64,000 nucleotides of DNA, taken from NCBI GenBank assembly GCA_026874595.1, contig CM049316.1:29807339-29871338 (forward strand), in the 5' to 3' direction. This DNA is from Sipunculus nudus (lineage: Eukaryota > Annelida > Sipuncula > Golfingiida > Sipunculidae). Both the position numbers and the translations under genes were made by a program. Numbering within the stretch: position 1 is the stretch's first letter; each line of letters begins with the position of its first letter. The notes beneath the pieces are model-generated. The model did not search any database. It was not told where the DNA came from and was given only the letters and a program-made list of their open reading frames with translations. Shown here one piece after another: positions 1 to 13,644 of the stretch.

Positions 1-319
1 TTGGTGTAAATGAGCAATAGTAACTGAATCTGAATTTAATAAATATGAATGATATTGAACTATGGTTTATATTTTCCCAATGAATTGAAATGAAATTGAA
101 GATTCCGAATATCCTTTGATTTTAATATACGTATTCAGCCCATCTTTTTTTATTCAGGAGAAATATGCATAAAATATTCCAGGAAATGAGGGATATTATA
201 TATAACTAAGACACGGCCATCTTGATTAAGAAAATCACTGCTGTTTGATTGAAAATTGAAAGGCTACAAGGCAACATTTGTCAGTTACTTAGTTTTTGAC
301 AAATTTAGCTTCGATACTA
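1..319 (+). repeat. Direct repeat, left copy (touches window edge)
   Basis: Nearly identical to 3433-3751 with only a few substitutions visible (for example CTTGATTAAG against CATGATTAAG). It may extend beyond the window start. No coding sequence. The two copies flank about 3.1 kb of noncoding DNA, as in a terminal-direct-repeat element or a simple duplication. Confidence 0.85.
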
Positions 320-705
320 TACTTTTGAGGTTACTATAATGGGGAGAATTTTATCTCTAGTTAAACTTGCGAATGGCGTGCCGCGTTTATGATAACTGTA
401 TATGACAGCGGTATATGATAACACTGTGAAGCGTTGTAGTGTCGCCGACTAAGTGTTCCGTATCAGTATTCGCTGTGAGCGTCGTGTATACGAAAGAAAG
501 CGGTGAATGTAACGATGATTTGAAGCAGAGAAATTGTTTCCATAAAGGGACACATGAAGACATACTGGTGTATTCTTGTGGCAGGATTAGAAGGTCGCTT
601 CGCGGTTAGAACTAAATGATAGTTCGCCAGATGCTTAGTCGGCACGTGTGTGGTGTGTAAAAAAGATTGAATTATTAACTGGAATTATCATGACTAGAAG
701 TATTT

Positions 706-751
<46 letters not shown>

Positions 752-2719
752 TAGTTTCATTGTTCTCTGTGTGACAGGATACATGACTAATGCAGTTCAG
801 TTTTGGTATGACCGCCTTCATGATTCATAACAAGCCCTTATCGGGCCAAATCGAATGCTAAATGAATCGGTATTCATGGCTTTTGACTTGAGAGTAGCAG
901 TGGATGCCGCAACCTGATCAATAATAAGGGTATCTGTTGCTAATTATTGACCCTTTACGTGTCTCTTAAAGACCTCTTTCCACTTTTATCCATTGTTATC
1001 TGTATTACTCCAGTATCTCATTGCAGTGATGTGCACCCAGAATTAAAAATCCTACAAGCTGGCTGTTTTGTTAAATCTGAATGTCTAAATTGTGAACCTA
1101 GAAGGAATAGCTGTCTATCAATAAACAGAGGAAAAACATACCTAAGTAGGCTCCTTTTGGATGTATAAAAGATTTATACTGTGTTAAAATGGTAACACCC
1201 CCCTTGTATCACTCATTCTTTCAATCCAAATAACGATTGCCTATAACCTGATCCAATGACTATTGGTAGTCTCTGTTTCTAGGTATTCAGGCCCCCCTTA
1301 TTATAAACACGTTGATATAAACAAAACTAGCAGCCTGTGTGCAGTGATATCCACGTTTTCTGGCCTATTTATACTAAAACTCCAAGGGATTACCTTTACT
1401 TTAAAAAGGTCAGATAGGTGATCGGGCCCCTTAAAGAGTGTTCAAAACCTTACCAACCCTACCCCAACAAATATGATTAACAACCGGATTATGCCTATAT
1501 CCTTTTAGCTTTAACCGTTTAAACCACCTTACCTTCAGACAGATGATCACCTTGGTATTCCATAGGATGGTACATAAGCGGTTTTAATATCAATGTGTGA
1601 GAATACCAAATTTGTTCACTGAATAATTTAGAGCGTGCCTAGTGGATGACTGTCTATTCAGTCATCTTATAGACCCCCCTGATATAACGACACTGTGTAT
1701 AAGTATCAGCGAGAACTTTCCCAGAAATATGTTGTGGTGGAAACCTCCGCGTTGTGTAAGTTTAACAAAGCGACGAATCTCATAACAAATAGATCTCACT
1801 GTAAACCGAACCCCGGCGTTGTCCCGGGGACAATGTACAGTCACGGTTCTACAGAGCTTTTACACTCGTATGGGATGTCGGCGAAAGTACACATGTTACC
1901 TAATAAGTGCTCCATACTGTAATAACCAGTGTACATACAGTTTAATTTGACATTACCCGCCTCCATATGCGATCGAATCGCACATGTGTAGGCCTACATA
2001 CAAGAACCAGATTTATTCGTTATACAAAACTCTCTCCCATGCAAAAGTACATTATTACATCAGAGCTTATCATGTTTCCTCAATCAATTAAATATCTCAT
2101 TTACAAATGATAAAAACTCGTTTCTCCTCCGTGTTACATGTACATGGATTCCGATATCCATTTTTTCTGTTATCACACTAAGGGTTGCATTGATGAACAC
2201 AAATATCGACTGTATCCGTGTTACCTCTTATAAAAATGAGATCTGGATTATACTACAAGATGATGACCTGGTAAGGCTGGTATATTATCACAAACCAGCC
2301 TTGTAAATGCTAAGCTGCCAAAACAAGCATAATCTCGCGTGGCCCCGCGGGATCTCAAAGACTTCTTTCTCAGAAAGTCGACAACGATCACGTCGGTGTG
2401 TGTTGGTAAATGTGGTTTAGGCCTAATGGTCTGTTTTGTGCTGCCCTCGCCATTTTGTAGACAATTCTAGAAAATACGTATTGTTATAATATATAAATTT
2501 ATATATTTTGATTAAAATAGAATCCGCTGGTAAATGCAGTCATTGTTTTATATAGTCCGTTTGCTTTTTCTAATAAAGAAATGTTGTGTTTTTAGTTTAA
2601 ACGTGTATTAGATACACGCACCTTTCAGGCATTTTCACTGAGCTGTAAGAGTCCGACGCTAGGCAACAGGTTGCAACCTTAGGCGCTTGACACAAGAATT
2701 CATTGTGTAAGTGTCGGAG

Positions 2720-2850
2720 CCCGTTGGCGGATCAGGCCCATCTGCCGATGGGCTTGGCCCATATGAGGATCCGTTATTGGGCTGCCCATCTGCAGATAAC
2801 GGATTTGATCCATGCACTTTCTGGCCCATCTGCAGATGAGCTTGGCCCAA
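2720..2850. repeat. Clustered short inverted repeats (GGCCCATCTGC)
   Basis: GGCCCATCTGC/GCAGATGGGC-type words occur several times in both orientations along with two CCGTTATTGG-like/CCAATAACCG-like words, so the stretch can fold on itself. Possibly a degraded foldback element. Confidence 0.4.
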
Positions 2851-3432
2851 TAACCGATTTCAGTTTTTGATTGTAATGCGTTATTATTATTTAATTATCT
2901 TGATGACTTTTGTACTCAGACAATCATTTCTCAGAACTTAAATGTAGTACTACACGCATTACTGGGCAGTTCCCACTGTCACCCCTTGGTTCCCTTACAA
3001 TCGCTGAAAATCACTTGAGCATAATTGTGGCATAATCAGGAAAAATCAAGGCTCAAAGATACTCTTCAGTATTTCAACTGAGCCTATTCCATCATTTACA
3101 ATGAAAAAGAGCATGCGTAGAAGCGGCTTAGTATAATTACTTAAAAGTTTACATTGACCATTTTTTATGTGTATCTATTTATTTACCTCGTGACCCTTAT
3201 TCCAAGTATGTGACTCCGAGATACAAATACAAATATCTGTTTAATAAATCAGCTCCGCCTTTGGTGTTCACATTTTCATAAGTTTTTTTTTCTAAGAAAA
3301 CACACACTGAATATTTCATAATAGCGACAACAGAACATAAATTTATTTTTATGTATAAAATACAGAACAAACACGTGATATCGCTAGCATCCTGTTATAT
3401 AAACGTGTAATAAATTTAAGCAGTACTACACG

Positions 3433-3751
3433 TTGGTGTAAATGAGCAATAGTAACTGAATCTGAATTTAATAAATATGAATGATATTGAACTATGGTTT
3501 ATATTTTCCCAATGAATTGAAATGAAATTGAAGATTCCGAATATCCTTTGATTTTAATATACGTATTCAGCCCATCTTTTTTTATTCAGGAGAAATATGC
3601 ATAAAATATTCCAGGAAATGAGGGATATTATATATAACTAAGACACGGCCATCATGATTAAGAAAATCACTGCTGTTTGATTTAAAATTGAAAGGCTACA
3701 AGGCAACATTTGTCAGTTACTTAGATTTTGACAAATTTAGCTTCGATACCA
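3433..3751 (+). repeat. Direct repeat, right copy
   Basis: Partner of 1-319; similarity stops after GCTTCGATAC. No primer-binding site or polypurine tract was recognised next to either copy, so I do not call it an LTR pair. Confidence 0.85.
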
Positions 3752-5188
3752 TGGCACACCACGGCCTCGCGAAAAGGAAAAGTATATAAAACATTTTTGT
3801 GACTCACGCCACGCCTACTCATTGCACCCAAATTCTTTTCTTGTGGAATACGCAAAAATAAAAGGTTCGCCGAATTAGGAAGGTAGCTACATCACATCAG
3901 GTAATACGATACACCTTAAAAAGGATAAATTAACACATACACACATAGACTGCACTGATTTAAAATGCCGTGTATGTATATCTTTTATAAATATGTATTA
4001 ATTGAATTGCGTACAATGTACGTCCATTTATAATAATTCCTTTGTTTCAGTTTTTATTGTTGTTTGCTTTTTGTCTGTTAAGTATGGGCACGGTATGGGT
4101 TAATATAAGTTATACATACATTGTATGTCTTCATCCATGACCTATATATTGCCCCCAGTTCTAAAATATAGGATATCAGCTGGGAACAAAATGACACGCA
4201 GATATAGGGGCGCCGTGGTCGAAGCGTGACTGGCGTAGTCTGTCATGGCCGCCGTACCTGGCTTACACCGCTGAGTGAGTGATGAGATTCGCTACCTCCA
4301 GTGTATGCCCACAAAGGATTGACAGTCAAAACTGTCTTGCCCGACTGATGTAAAAACTTCCTTTAAACAGGAAGGTAAGCAGATTGTAGGTTGACATTTC
4401 GTTTGTTCCAGAAAATGCAGCATTTCGCCACTGCTATGAAACTACATCGGCCTAGTCAGTATGTATAAAGCTCAGAGGTTAAAGGTCAAGTTATCTCATC
4501 AGCACGTGGGTTTGTTTACATGTAGTCATTATTGTACTGAGCACAGATACTTGGTCTTGGTGTATTTGACTGATGTAGTACAAGTGTGACGTCATGGAGT
4601 GTATTAAGAAATTACTTAAATATAGCAATGTATGTTTTTTTTAACTTTGGCATACCTTGTAAGAAAACTGTTATAATCAGCCTTTTGCTTTTACGGACTT
4701 TTCGTAAGAGTGTCTATTTATGGACAATAAGACCATGGCTCTCATTGGTCAGAATTACTTATTTTATGAGGCCGACCTAAACGGGGCATACTATGGAAAA
4801 CCCACGGTCCGTCTGTCCGTCCGTTGAGCCGCGAAAACTTACCAGGGTTAACTACTTACCTTTGAATTATCTCGCCCAAGTTTGCAAAAAGGCAAAATCT
4901 ACACTTATATAGCATTCTTCTGTATGGTGTATTCGCGAAACCTTACCAAGATAAATTATGATGGGTTTTGGTGAATATGATATCTCGCCTACCTTTGATT
5001 TCCGGTAAAATTCATGTATATTTAATGAAGCCAGAGGTCACCAAAATGTATTAAGCAGACAGTGACCTGGGAAACCTTCTGAGCTTTCCCACAAGGAAAC
5101 TAAATGTTTGTTCATGTAAGAGCTAACTGGCAATATAATAAACTATTCCATTCTCTTGTACATACAGATATTTCTCCCGATAGTCGAG

Positions 5189-8100
5189 ATGGAGAGTCCA
5201 AAGGAGAACAATCAGAACTTAGAAGACATGATAGCACAGTTTACAGCCCCCGATGTCACTGATGAAAAGGTACGACGGGTGTATGAAGTCTGGGCAGGAA
5301 CATATGACCAGGTAAAGGACAATGCCGTACACAAAAAATACAGATTATACAGTGTTATAATTTGCTTATCTCAAAATTATTGGTTCATTTACATCAGAAC
5401 GCGAATAAACATGTAACTGAATTTTGAATATTTCCCAGTTTAACCCATTAATGCGTTATGCTCCATGCCAGTCCTACATCTAAAAGAGAAATAATCTTAC
5501 GTTAATGTATGCAGCCTTCTTTTCAGTCAGAAACGCTTCCTTTAAGAGGAATGTATCTGGAAAAACAGTATAATTCATGTACTCACTTTCTGATTCAGGT
5601 TGTGTGGTTATACTTCAAAGGCCAAAATGTTGCAACTATAATATGTATCATTGCCCAGCGTAATTCATATTGCTGATGCATTTGAGTACAAGGTCAAAAC
5701 ACTAGATCGCATAGAAACTTAACAAAAATTTTGATCGACTGAGACACTGAGTTTATTATTGCAGGTACCGGTGTATATTCATTCATTTGGCCTGTTCTTA
5801 CATGTATTAGATAATAGGTGATAATAACCTGAACATGAAAGCACAGGTGACATGGGTTTATCATTAAATACATTTCAGGACGTTGGCACAGAAATGGCGC
5901 ACAACGGGCCTATTTATGCAGTAAAATTCCTGTCCCGATACCTCGAGAACAGAAAGGGGTCTCGGATACTGGATGCTGCCGCTGGCACCGGACGAGTGGG
6001 TGGGGAGGTGTATACTTTTTTTGGTTAATGGAGTAATATGTGTTTTGATATAATAATTTGCGGCAGTGTGCCAGTTGCTTATCACCTCTACATGCTGTTT
6101 ATCATTATCGGTTATATATAGAGGTCAATTACTGACGCAGAGTCATTATGAATGAGATTTTCTTATCAGTTAATTCAAATTTCAGTGTACGATGTGAAGA
6201 AAATGTTATGAAACCAAAATATGAAACAAAAATCTGGTATGAACAGTAGATTTGCCTTACGTATGCTTATGATAGTTTGTTCATATGTGCCAAATAAACA
6301 CTTATCCAAGTGTATATTGCCTGTTGATTTAAAAGTAAATATGATGCGACATTTTATTAAGTTAATTGTTTTGTTTAAATTTGCCATATACATACAGCTG
6401 AGGAAACATGGTTATGAAAACTTAGACGCCTTGGATGGAAGCTCAGCCATGTTGGATCAGGCACAAAGGAAAGGAATCTACAAAAACATAATGTGTGATT
6501 TATTTGGAAAGAACAGACTTAATATTGATGACGGTAAGCAAATCACTTTAACCAATAATTATGATGACATTGATGTGGAATGCGTCATAATATCCCTGTT
6601 AGTCCAGGTGCCAAAGCAGGGTTTTGGGTTTAACATGAATAAACTATCAGCCCAATGTATTTCGGGGATTGAGGGGGTCCTTGAGGGAGTTGAGATATTC
6701 AAGATGGCCACAAAGGGATCAAATCTCTGCCTTAAAAAAGCGTAAATCAGTGCTGAAAATGGCTGATATCTGGTACACATGGTATTCAGACCAGTTATGT
6801 GCATGATAGTGAACATCTAAGGAACTCATATTTGAATTTAGGCCGAAATGGAGCCCAACATAGCCGCAATGGTAGCGTTATTTTTGCAGGTGTGATGAAC
6901 AATGTTGTTTAATGATTCGACATTGGATGTTCTTGAGTCCCCTTATTAGTGTGAACAATCAGTACCAGATCTATTCTTCCTAAAAAAAGGAAAACAAAAA
7001 AAACAAAAAAGGTGATTCCGGTGAGCCTATGTTTTATATTAACCGTTGCTGCGTTCACTGATATATCCAAGGCATTGTTTTTACCCCAGTCCATTATTAG
7101 GGACTTTTTACTTCATGCAAAAGCCAAATATAGAGTAATCAAAACGTATTACTGAAGCACTTTTTGCAAAAAATCCAATCAAATTAAACACAGAGGTCCT
7201 TCAGAATTGATATTGGAACCATTAAGTATGCATCATTCTTGTGTTCTTTTGTTTGGTAAATGTATTCAAGAAATGTTTATTTTCATTTGAAATCTTAATA
7301 ATTTTGAAAATTTTATTTTGGTACGTGATTTTAAGCAACTGGCGAGATCAAACCATTTTAGTGGTCTTATATCAAACTAAATGACAACAACAGAATACTG
7401 TTTTTTTTGTGTTTCCTTTATCATGTTTCTAAGATTCATTTTTAATTGATCAGCATTTAAAAGTTCAATTGTATTTTCTAACGGAGCCCTGTGGCATATC
7501 CGACAACTTTGTCTGAACGGGTTACCCTGTATAAATATGTTTAAATAAATATTGAAATAAATTTAACTTTTTTAACAAAAAAACAAAACACAAATTGGTT
7601 TGAATGTAGTTTGATATTAGCTCACTAAAAAGTAGTTTGTTGTTACTGGTTTCTTAAAAGTTTTGTACCTTTTGAAAATAAGATTATCAAAAATATTAAA
7701 ATATCAAATGAAAATGAATGTGAATGTTACAAATACATTTACCATCAGGAAGAGTTCTGTATCAGGTTAATTATACTTAATGAGGTCTAATATACAAATG
7801 ATACACTTTGGATTAATATTCAATTGAGGGTTTTGCATATTAGTGGAATTAATTGAGAGATGCACATTTCAGACACGTATGACGCAGTTGTGACGAGCGC
7901 ATCCTTTGTACCCGGTCACCTCAATGATGAATGCTTTGAAGAAGTCCTTCGCATTGTTAAGCCAGGTAGATTTGATTTTTGTGATTCATGCCAAATCATT
8001 TAATAACTTTAAAAACAGTAATTGATTCCAAGTTCATCGTTTAATTATCACACATGTTGAGTTCAAAGGGTATCGTTCCATAATTATAGAACAGCCACTG

Positions 8101-8516
8101 AAAAAACCAGCACCAAGTATTAAGTAAACAATAAATATGGAATAGTTATAATACTGTTATCTGATTAAAATGTCTTTTTTTTATAGAAAAAAAATATCCA
8201 AAATTTTTTATTATAGTCATCTATAAATCCTTTTTGTTAAGAACATTTTTAATCAGTAATTTATAATTCCATTACTAAAGCGTGCTCTTATTACATCATA
8301 GGTGGTTATTTTGTACTTGTGATGCGGGAGCTGTACTTGATGACCTATCCTATTTTCAAAAAGAGACTGGAGCCTCGAATGCAGCTCTTACAAGACCAGG
8401 GAGCCTGGCGCCGGTTAGTTAAGGAAACAATTCCAAAATTCCACGAGGAGGAAGACGGTGTTGTTTACGTATTTCAGGTGCTGGAAGAGAAGCAAAGTTA
8501 TTTAGCAACATTATAA
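5189..8516 (+). CDS. METTL27: METTL27-like methyltransferase, copy 1 (five coding exons)
   Basis: Exons 5189-5311, 5879-6007, 6398-6533, 7873-7965 and 8302-8516 (TAA) join without a stop into about 231 residues; human METTL27 is about 245. All introns are GT-AG with phases 0, 0, 1, 1. Exon 1 carries VYEVWAGTYDQ, like the (W/Y)xxxYDQ entry of this family. Exon 2 ends in ILDAAAGTGRVGGE, the glycine-rich SAM-binding motif I. Exon 3 gives DALDGSSAMLDQA, the acidic-loop region. Exon 4 gives TYDAVVTSASFVPGH and IVKPG. Exon 5 is a charged C-terminal region ending QSYLATL. I chose the ATG at 5189 because copies 2 and 3 share MES.K.NNQ there; an in-frame ATG at 5156 lies before a likely acceptor (AG at 5166-5167), so it is probably intronic. 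No transmembrane segment or signal peptide is visible. Probably cytosolic; the natural substrate of METTL27 proteins is, as far as I know, not established. Family assignment is strong; exon junctions are inferred by eye. Confidence 0.87.
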
Positions 8517-8749
8517 AACATTATTAATTACCCTCCCAATCACACATTTCCTAGACCTGTCAGTTCCTCTGTAATTATATTTCCCTTAGAATAATGTAAA
8601 ACTGAAACATATTGCAACGCCCAGGTTACCCGACTGCATATTGGAACGCCGTGGTAGACAGTCGTAGAAGCTACCATCTAGCGGCAAATTACGTAACCAG
8701 TTCATTAAACTGTTAATTTGTAGCCTATTCATGGCCCAATATGATAAGT

Positions 8750-9030
8750 TTATACCCTGGTGTCACCCAGGCCCGCTGTCTACCGCACCTGCAGGTCCTG
8801 GGTGTGTAATCATCCCCATTACTGGGTCGTAACACCGAGAAACCCCCTAAAAACGCATTCGTATGTGAGTGATACATGGCTGTGTAGCACAGCCTTCCCA
8901 TTAAGCGTGCAGAGCGCTCACGCTGGGTGGGGACCGACCGTGAAAAAAAGTCACCGCCTCGGCTGAGATTCGAACCCATGATCTCCTTGATTTGAGTCCT
9001 GCGCTCTACCCTGAGCCACAGAAGCCCATG
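8750..9030 (-). mobile_element. tRNA-derived SINE (full)
   Basis: On the minus strand, a tRNA-like head near 9030-8940 has a box A-like TGGCTCAGGGTAGAGCGC and a box B GGGTTCGAATCTC. A GC-richer body follows, ending in GGTAGACAGCGGGCCTGG and CACCAGGGTATAAA. A piece of the same 3' body recurs at 57168-57216. It inserted 240 bp after the stop of copy 1. Confidence 0.7.
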
Positions 9031-12000
9031 GGTATACCTGATTTGAAAAGGAAAATTTTAATTAATTTTACTGATTTTACAGGATGCACACTGTGTTGAT
9101 ATTGGTCAGAAAGCAACCCGCCAACGTTGTAATCCCTCTCGGTGCAAAGAACCTGGCTGTAACCTTCGACCTGGTAATTAATTTTCACCAATTAATGATT
9201 TGTGTGCAGTAACAAGGTTTACATGTAATTATAAATATGATGTAATAGTAAGCGTTATATCAAATATTGGAAACACTACCCAGTTCTTTTACGTAAATGT
9301 GACATTGACTTATTTAGTCTTCATTTACATGATAAAAGAGTACCTGGTTTTGCTGCAATGTTTGCCGATGCACGCCACTTGGCAGACAATCCTTGAACTA
9401 TACGGTTCACTCGTTCCAGGTACGTAATTTCCCCGTGTATTTCGAGAATGAATTTGCGTATAAATGTTAATACATTAGAATTTGTGAGTCATTATCTTAT
9501 CATAGTAATGGTAATATTATCATAAACTTTATTATATTGCTAAATTGAAGTCTGAATGGTAAACTATTCTATAGCCAGATGTGGTCGTCTGCAATATTAC
9601 CGTGAACTATTCAGTAGAGTATGTCGGACATTATATTATCATTATAATGGTAATATTATCATTGTAACTATTACACTCTTATTTTGCTGAATGCGGTCTG
9701 AAAGGTTGATTTATCTCTGGCCAATGGTGGTCGTCCGATCATTAATATTTTCAATACTCATATGTGAGAGCGCAGCACGTTGTGTTTGCGAGAGTTAACT
9801 GTAAATTCTGTATAATTCTGTATAATTCTGTATGCCGATTGTTTTCATATTATTCATTCGTGTTGCCGTTTTAATTATTTATATGACTTGGCAGACAACT
9901 ATTGAACTGTACGGTTCACGTTCTTTCGTTCTAGTATTAAACGTGTAAAGCACCTGCTGTGTTTGTGCTTGGTTTGAGATTTGTGAGCTGTATGTGCGGC
10001 CCTCAACCCTCGTGTGACAACTATTGTTTCACACACAGTATATACGTATATTTAAACATGCATCAACTGCCTTTGTCAAATATTTCGGCCCCCTTCCCTC
10101 CCACATTCCAAGCCAAGCCCCTTTTAACCATGATCACCCATCATATACACTTGACCTCGCGCCTCAGAGTAGTTAAGTGTTGCCACAGAAAAGTAATCAG
10201 TATTTAATTTATGAAAAATAATATGGAAATATTGTAGCTGGTGAGGAAAGTGTTGCATGATGGGTTAAAAGGACTGTGAAAAAAAATTATAATATCTTCT
10301 CCCATGAAAGCTATTAGAGTTGAACATACATGTATATTCCCTGTTACTAATCAACACCACTTTTGATTCAAATTTATTTAGCTTTGCTGTATTATGTGCT
10401 ATTATATACCAGTGTATTTTTTAAAAATATACATTTGTAAAACTGCTTTGACATCTGATTTGGTTATCAGTGTGGGTTATCCATATAATTCTTGCAGCAG
10501 TTCAGAAATTGCACAATCATAACATGTTTTGTTGACATTTTTAACAGTCAGTATGCCAAATTTAAAGCATTTGCTGCGTTGTCGGCTATGGTGTACCAGT
10601 GTGAATAATCCACATAATTTTCCAGCAGGGAAGAAAAGGACACATTCAAAGCATTTCATATTGTAATGGGTGACAACGTAAAGGGCAAGTGTGATTTATT
10701 CAGCTGAGTGAATGTAGGTCACTTGCCGGTAATGTACATGTACAGGTTGATTGTGCTGGCACACCTGATACATCCTAGGAATTGTACAACTGACTGCCAG
10801 CCCCAGCAGACTACAGCATGTAGACAACCTGAATTTCACTCATGTAGGTGACAGTTAAACAAGCATCTTTACTGTGTATGAGTGGTCCTCAATGAGCAAC
10901 TGTAGTGTGTTGAGAAAATATCCTGCATATATTTCTTTCATGAACACAGTCTGAGGGGATGTTAATTGATAATCACACAAATATTGTTAATAAGATGAAT
11001 TTCAATATTTATTTGAATGTAACTATAATTTCATAAGGAAAGAAAGGAAATTATTTCAGCATGGTACTCAATTAATCCTAACATTATTAAATCTGTATAT
11101 TTGCTAAATTTTTCACAACAGTTATGGATAAAATTCACTAATGTATGTTGTATATTAGTATATAAGTTGTATGTATACTTATATCTACTGCTCAGCGTTC
11201 AATTTTTGATATATATTTTTTTTATGCGTTGTCTCTCACAAATGTGGTTAACTATTTTATATGAAACTATTGTGTTTATTAAGGATCTCATTATTAACAT
11301 TTCTTTAATATTGATATTTACACAATATTAGTTATGTATGGTTATTTATTGTTAAGAGTTTTAAAAGTTGGAGAGCCGGAGAATTCATGGAGAATCCCCT
11401 GAGAAATGTTTGAGATTGTGAAAGATGTCTTATGTATTGATAAATGCAAATAAACATTAAAATCACTTGAAAAACTTCTAGTTGACGAAAGAATGTCTGA
11501 TGAAACATGCTGACAACTTGACACTTGTGAAAGTTCGACCCTTATCACGCAAAATGCATACAGAATATACAGCTGCAGATTTGTGTGTGTGATTTAAGGA
11601 ACACTATATAACCGTTGACTTTGCTGGTGGTTTTACACAAAAATAGTTCCAAGTAAAGCTTATTATTTAAATTAGTAATTGGAAATTGTACAAGTGGACA
11701 ATATTTTGATTACAGTGATGGAATTATATAGTATAAACAGAATAAAAAAAAAACAGTGGTAATAAGTGTAAAATTTATTCACTCTTAATAATAAAACAAT
11801 ATTTATAAAATTTATGTCTTAGTATATCATGATATTAAGATTTTATTTTTGCAAATTCTGATGATAATAGTGTCAGTAAAAAAATAATACATGTATTATT
11901 TCAATACTAAAACCAATACTAATACTAATAAGAAGAGAATAATAATTACGATCACCTAAATGTTAACAACTATGCACTCAAGGTAATGAACAAAATATGA

Positions 12001-12324
12001 TAAAGTTGTTGTAGTAGTGATAATAATAAATCGCAGGTTTATTAATTAATTTTAACAGTGAAAAAAATATGATAAGGTTAACATGGTAGAGGTTATCTGA
12101 CGATTTTTATGTCAATTTGTAACCATGAATGCATAAAACATCCTTAAAGGTTCTCCGTTAATTCTCTGACTTTCCCCACACAGAACCCCCCCCCCCCCCC
12201 CCCATGTTGTGCATGATCGTGAATAATCTGCATCTGGAATGGCCGCGTTAACGCTTCATGGCAAGCGAGCCACCAGGCGAGCGTTGTCATGATCGACACA
12301 CGCCTCACGGCTTGCATTACATTT

Positions 12325-12550
12325 CATTGGGCTATAACTGATTTGTTCCACATCTCCCGCCTTCAGGTCGAAGGTTACGCGTGTCATTTTTTTTGTCACG
12401 GACCGCGTTCGCACTATCTCAGAATGTCAAACTTGAAATTTATGTTTTCCCGGGATCCGGGGATGTGGAGTTACTATGCTAATGAGCATAAACGATTTTT
12501 TGCCGCATGAGGGAAAAATGAGACATGTCATACAGGCCTTATAAAGTGAA
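12325..12550 (+). promoter_or_regulatory. Candidate promoter region of copy 2
   Basis: ATTGGGCTATAAC (an inverted CCAAT box next to a TATA-like site) near 12328, and CTTATAAAG near 12538, are both preserved at the copy 3 locus (about 30165 and 30380), while many flanking bases differ. Position upstream of the inferred 5'-UTR donor is right for a promoter. No experimental support. Confidence 0.25.
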
Positions 12551-12571
12551 TAATATTTATATCGTAAGCAG

Positions 12572-12722
12572 GTGAGGTACCAAATTACTTATTTTCCTCT
12601 TCTACAACTGGTACAAATTTTGTTTGGAAAGCTTGTCTTATGTCGAGAAAATCGCGAAAAAAAAGGTTGACAGTGCAATATAAAGCAATATAATAAAACA
12701 TTTCACTCCCTTTTACATACAG
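12572..12722 (+). other. Probable 5'-UTR intron of copy 2
   Basis: A donor (AAGCAG|GTGAGG at 12571/12572) and an acceptor (TACATACAG ending 12722) lie just upstream of the ATG at 12745. Both are conserved at the copy 3 locus. The region between is less conserved. Inferred from paralog comparison only; transcript data would settle it. Confidence 0.45.
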
Positions 12723-13571
12723 AAACTACGGCTCGGCAGATGAGATGGAGAGTTCAAAGAAAAACAATCAGCGCCTGGAAGACATGATAGCACAATTTAC
12801 AGCCCCCGATGTCACTGATGAAAAGGTTCGACAGATGCATGAAGTCTGGGCAGAAACATACGACAAGGTACATGATTGAGCCATACAAAATATCAAGGTC
12901 ATTCAGCATTTCTCAAAATTCATGGTCTCATTTAGTTTTAATTCCTCAAAAAAGTTAAGCCAGTACTGAAACCCACATATTTCACAGAGAGAAATATTGT
13001 TTAAATATTTTGTTTCGTGTTCACATATTATTGTCATATTTTATATTCCCAAATAAAATGCGGCCGCAATATTTATCACTGTCCGGTATAGCTGAAATAT
13101 ACGAGTACAAGATCACAACAGTAGATAACATAAACAGGTAACGGAACTTCGTTTACATACGGAGTATAATTATATTTAACTGGATATGTAATATTTATCT
13201 GGTCTGTGTTTACATTTGTTAGTAAATCAGTGCTGATAAGCTAAATGTGAAGGAAGTGATGACAGGGGTTCCCCATAAATCCATTTCAGGACGTTGGCAC
13301 AGATATGGCGCACAACGGGCCTCTTTGCGCAGTAAAATTCCTGTCTGGATGCCTTGGGAACAGAAAGGGGTCTCGGATACTTGATGCTGCCGCTGGCACC
13401 GGACGAGTCGGTAGCGAGGTAAATATCGCAAGTTTCGCATTCGCAACACAATGCATAATTAAAGTACTTTTGTTTTTAATGGAATAAGTTGTGTTTAAAT
13501 ATGGTAATTTAAATGCAGTGTGCAAGTTGCTTATCAGCTGCACATGCTTTTAAAGTGACAATTATTATAAG

Positions 13572-13573
<2 letters not shown>

Positions 13574-13642
<69 letters not shown>
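13574..13642. repeat. (TA)n microsatellite, intron 2 of copy 2
   Basis: About 34 uninterrupted TA units, followed by GGTTATCCATCTATCC. In copy 3 the same tract is split by an insertion (31747-31801 and 32638-32692). Confidence 0.95.

Positions 13643-13644
<2 letters not shown>

Larger units (their letters stand above)
320..5150. other. Noncoding stretch upstream of copy 1
   Basis: No ORF here looks like a protein. It holds a (TA)n tract at 709-745, a cluster of inverted GGCCCATCTGC/GCAGATGGGCC units at 2720-2850, the right direct repeat, and a GTCCGTCTGTCCGTCCGTTGAG tail near 4810 of the kind seen at ends of dispersed repeats. I see no promoter that I can defend for copy 1. Confidence 0.5.

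Noticed and set aside
4200-4390. SINE beginning GGCGCCGTGGTCGAAGCG
   Set aside because: Box A-like start only; no box B at proper spacing and no second copy in the window.
6221-6745. 174-codon + strand ORF as a separate gene
   Set aside because: It only contains exon 3 of copy 1 (6398-6533) plus read-through into both introns; the flanking parts have no counterpart in the other copies' proteins.
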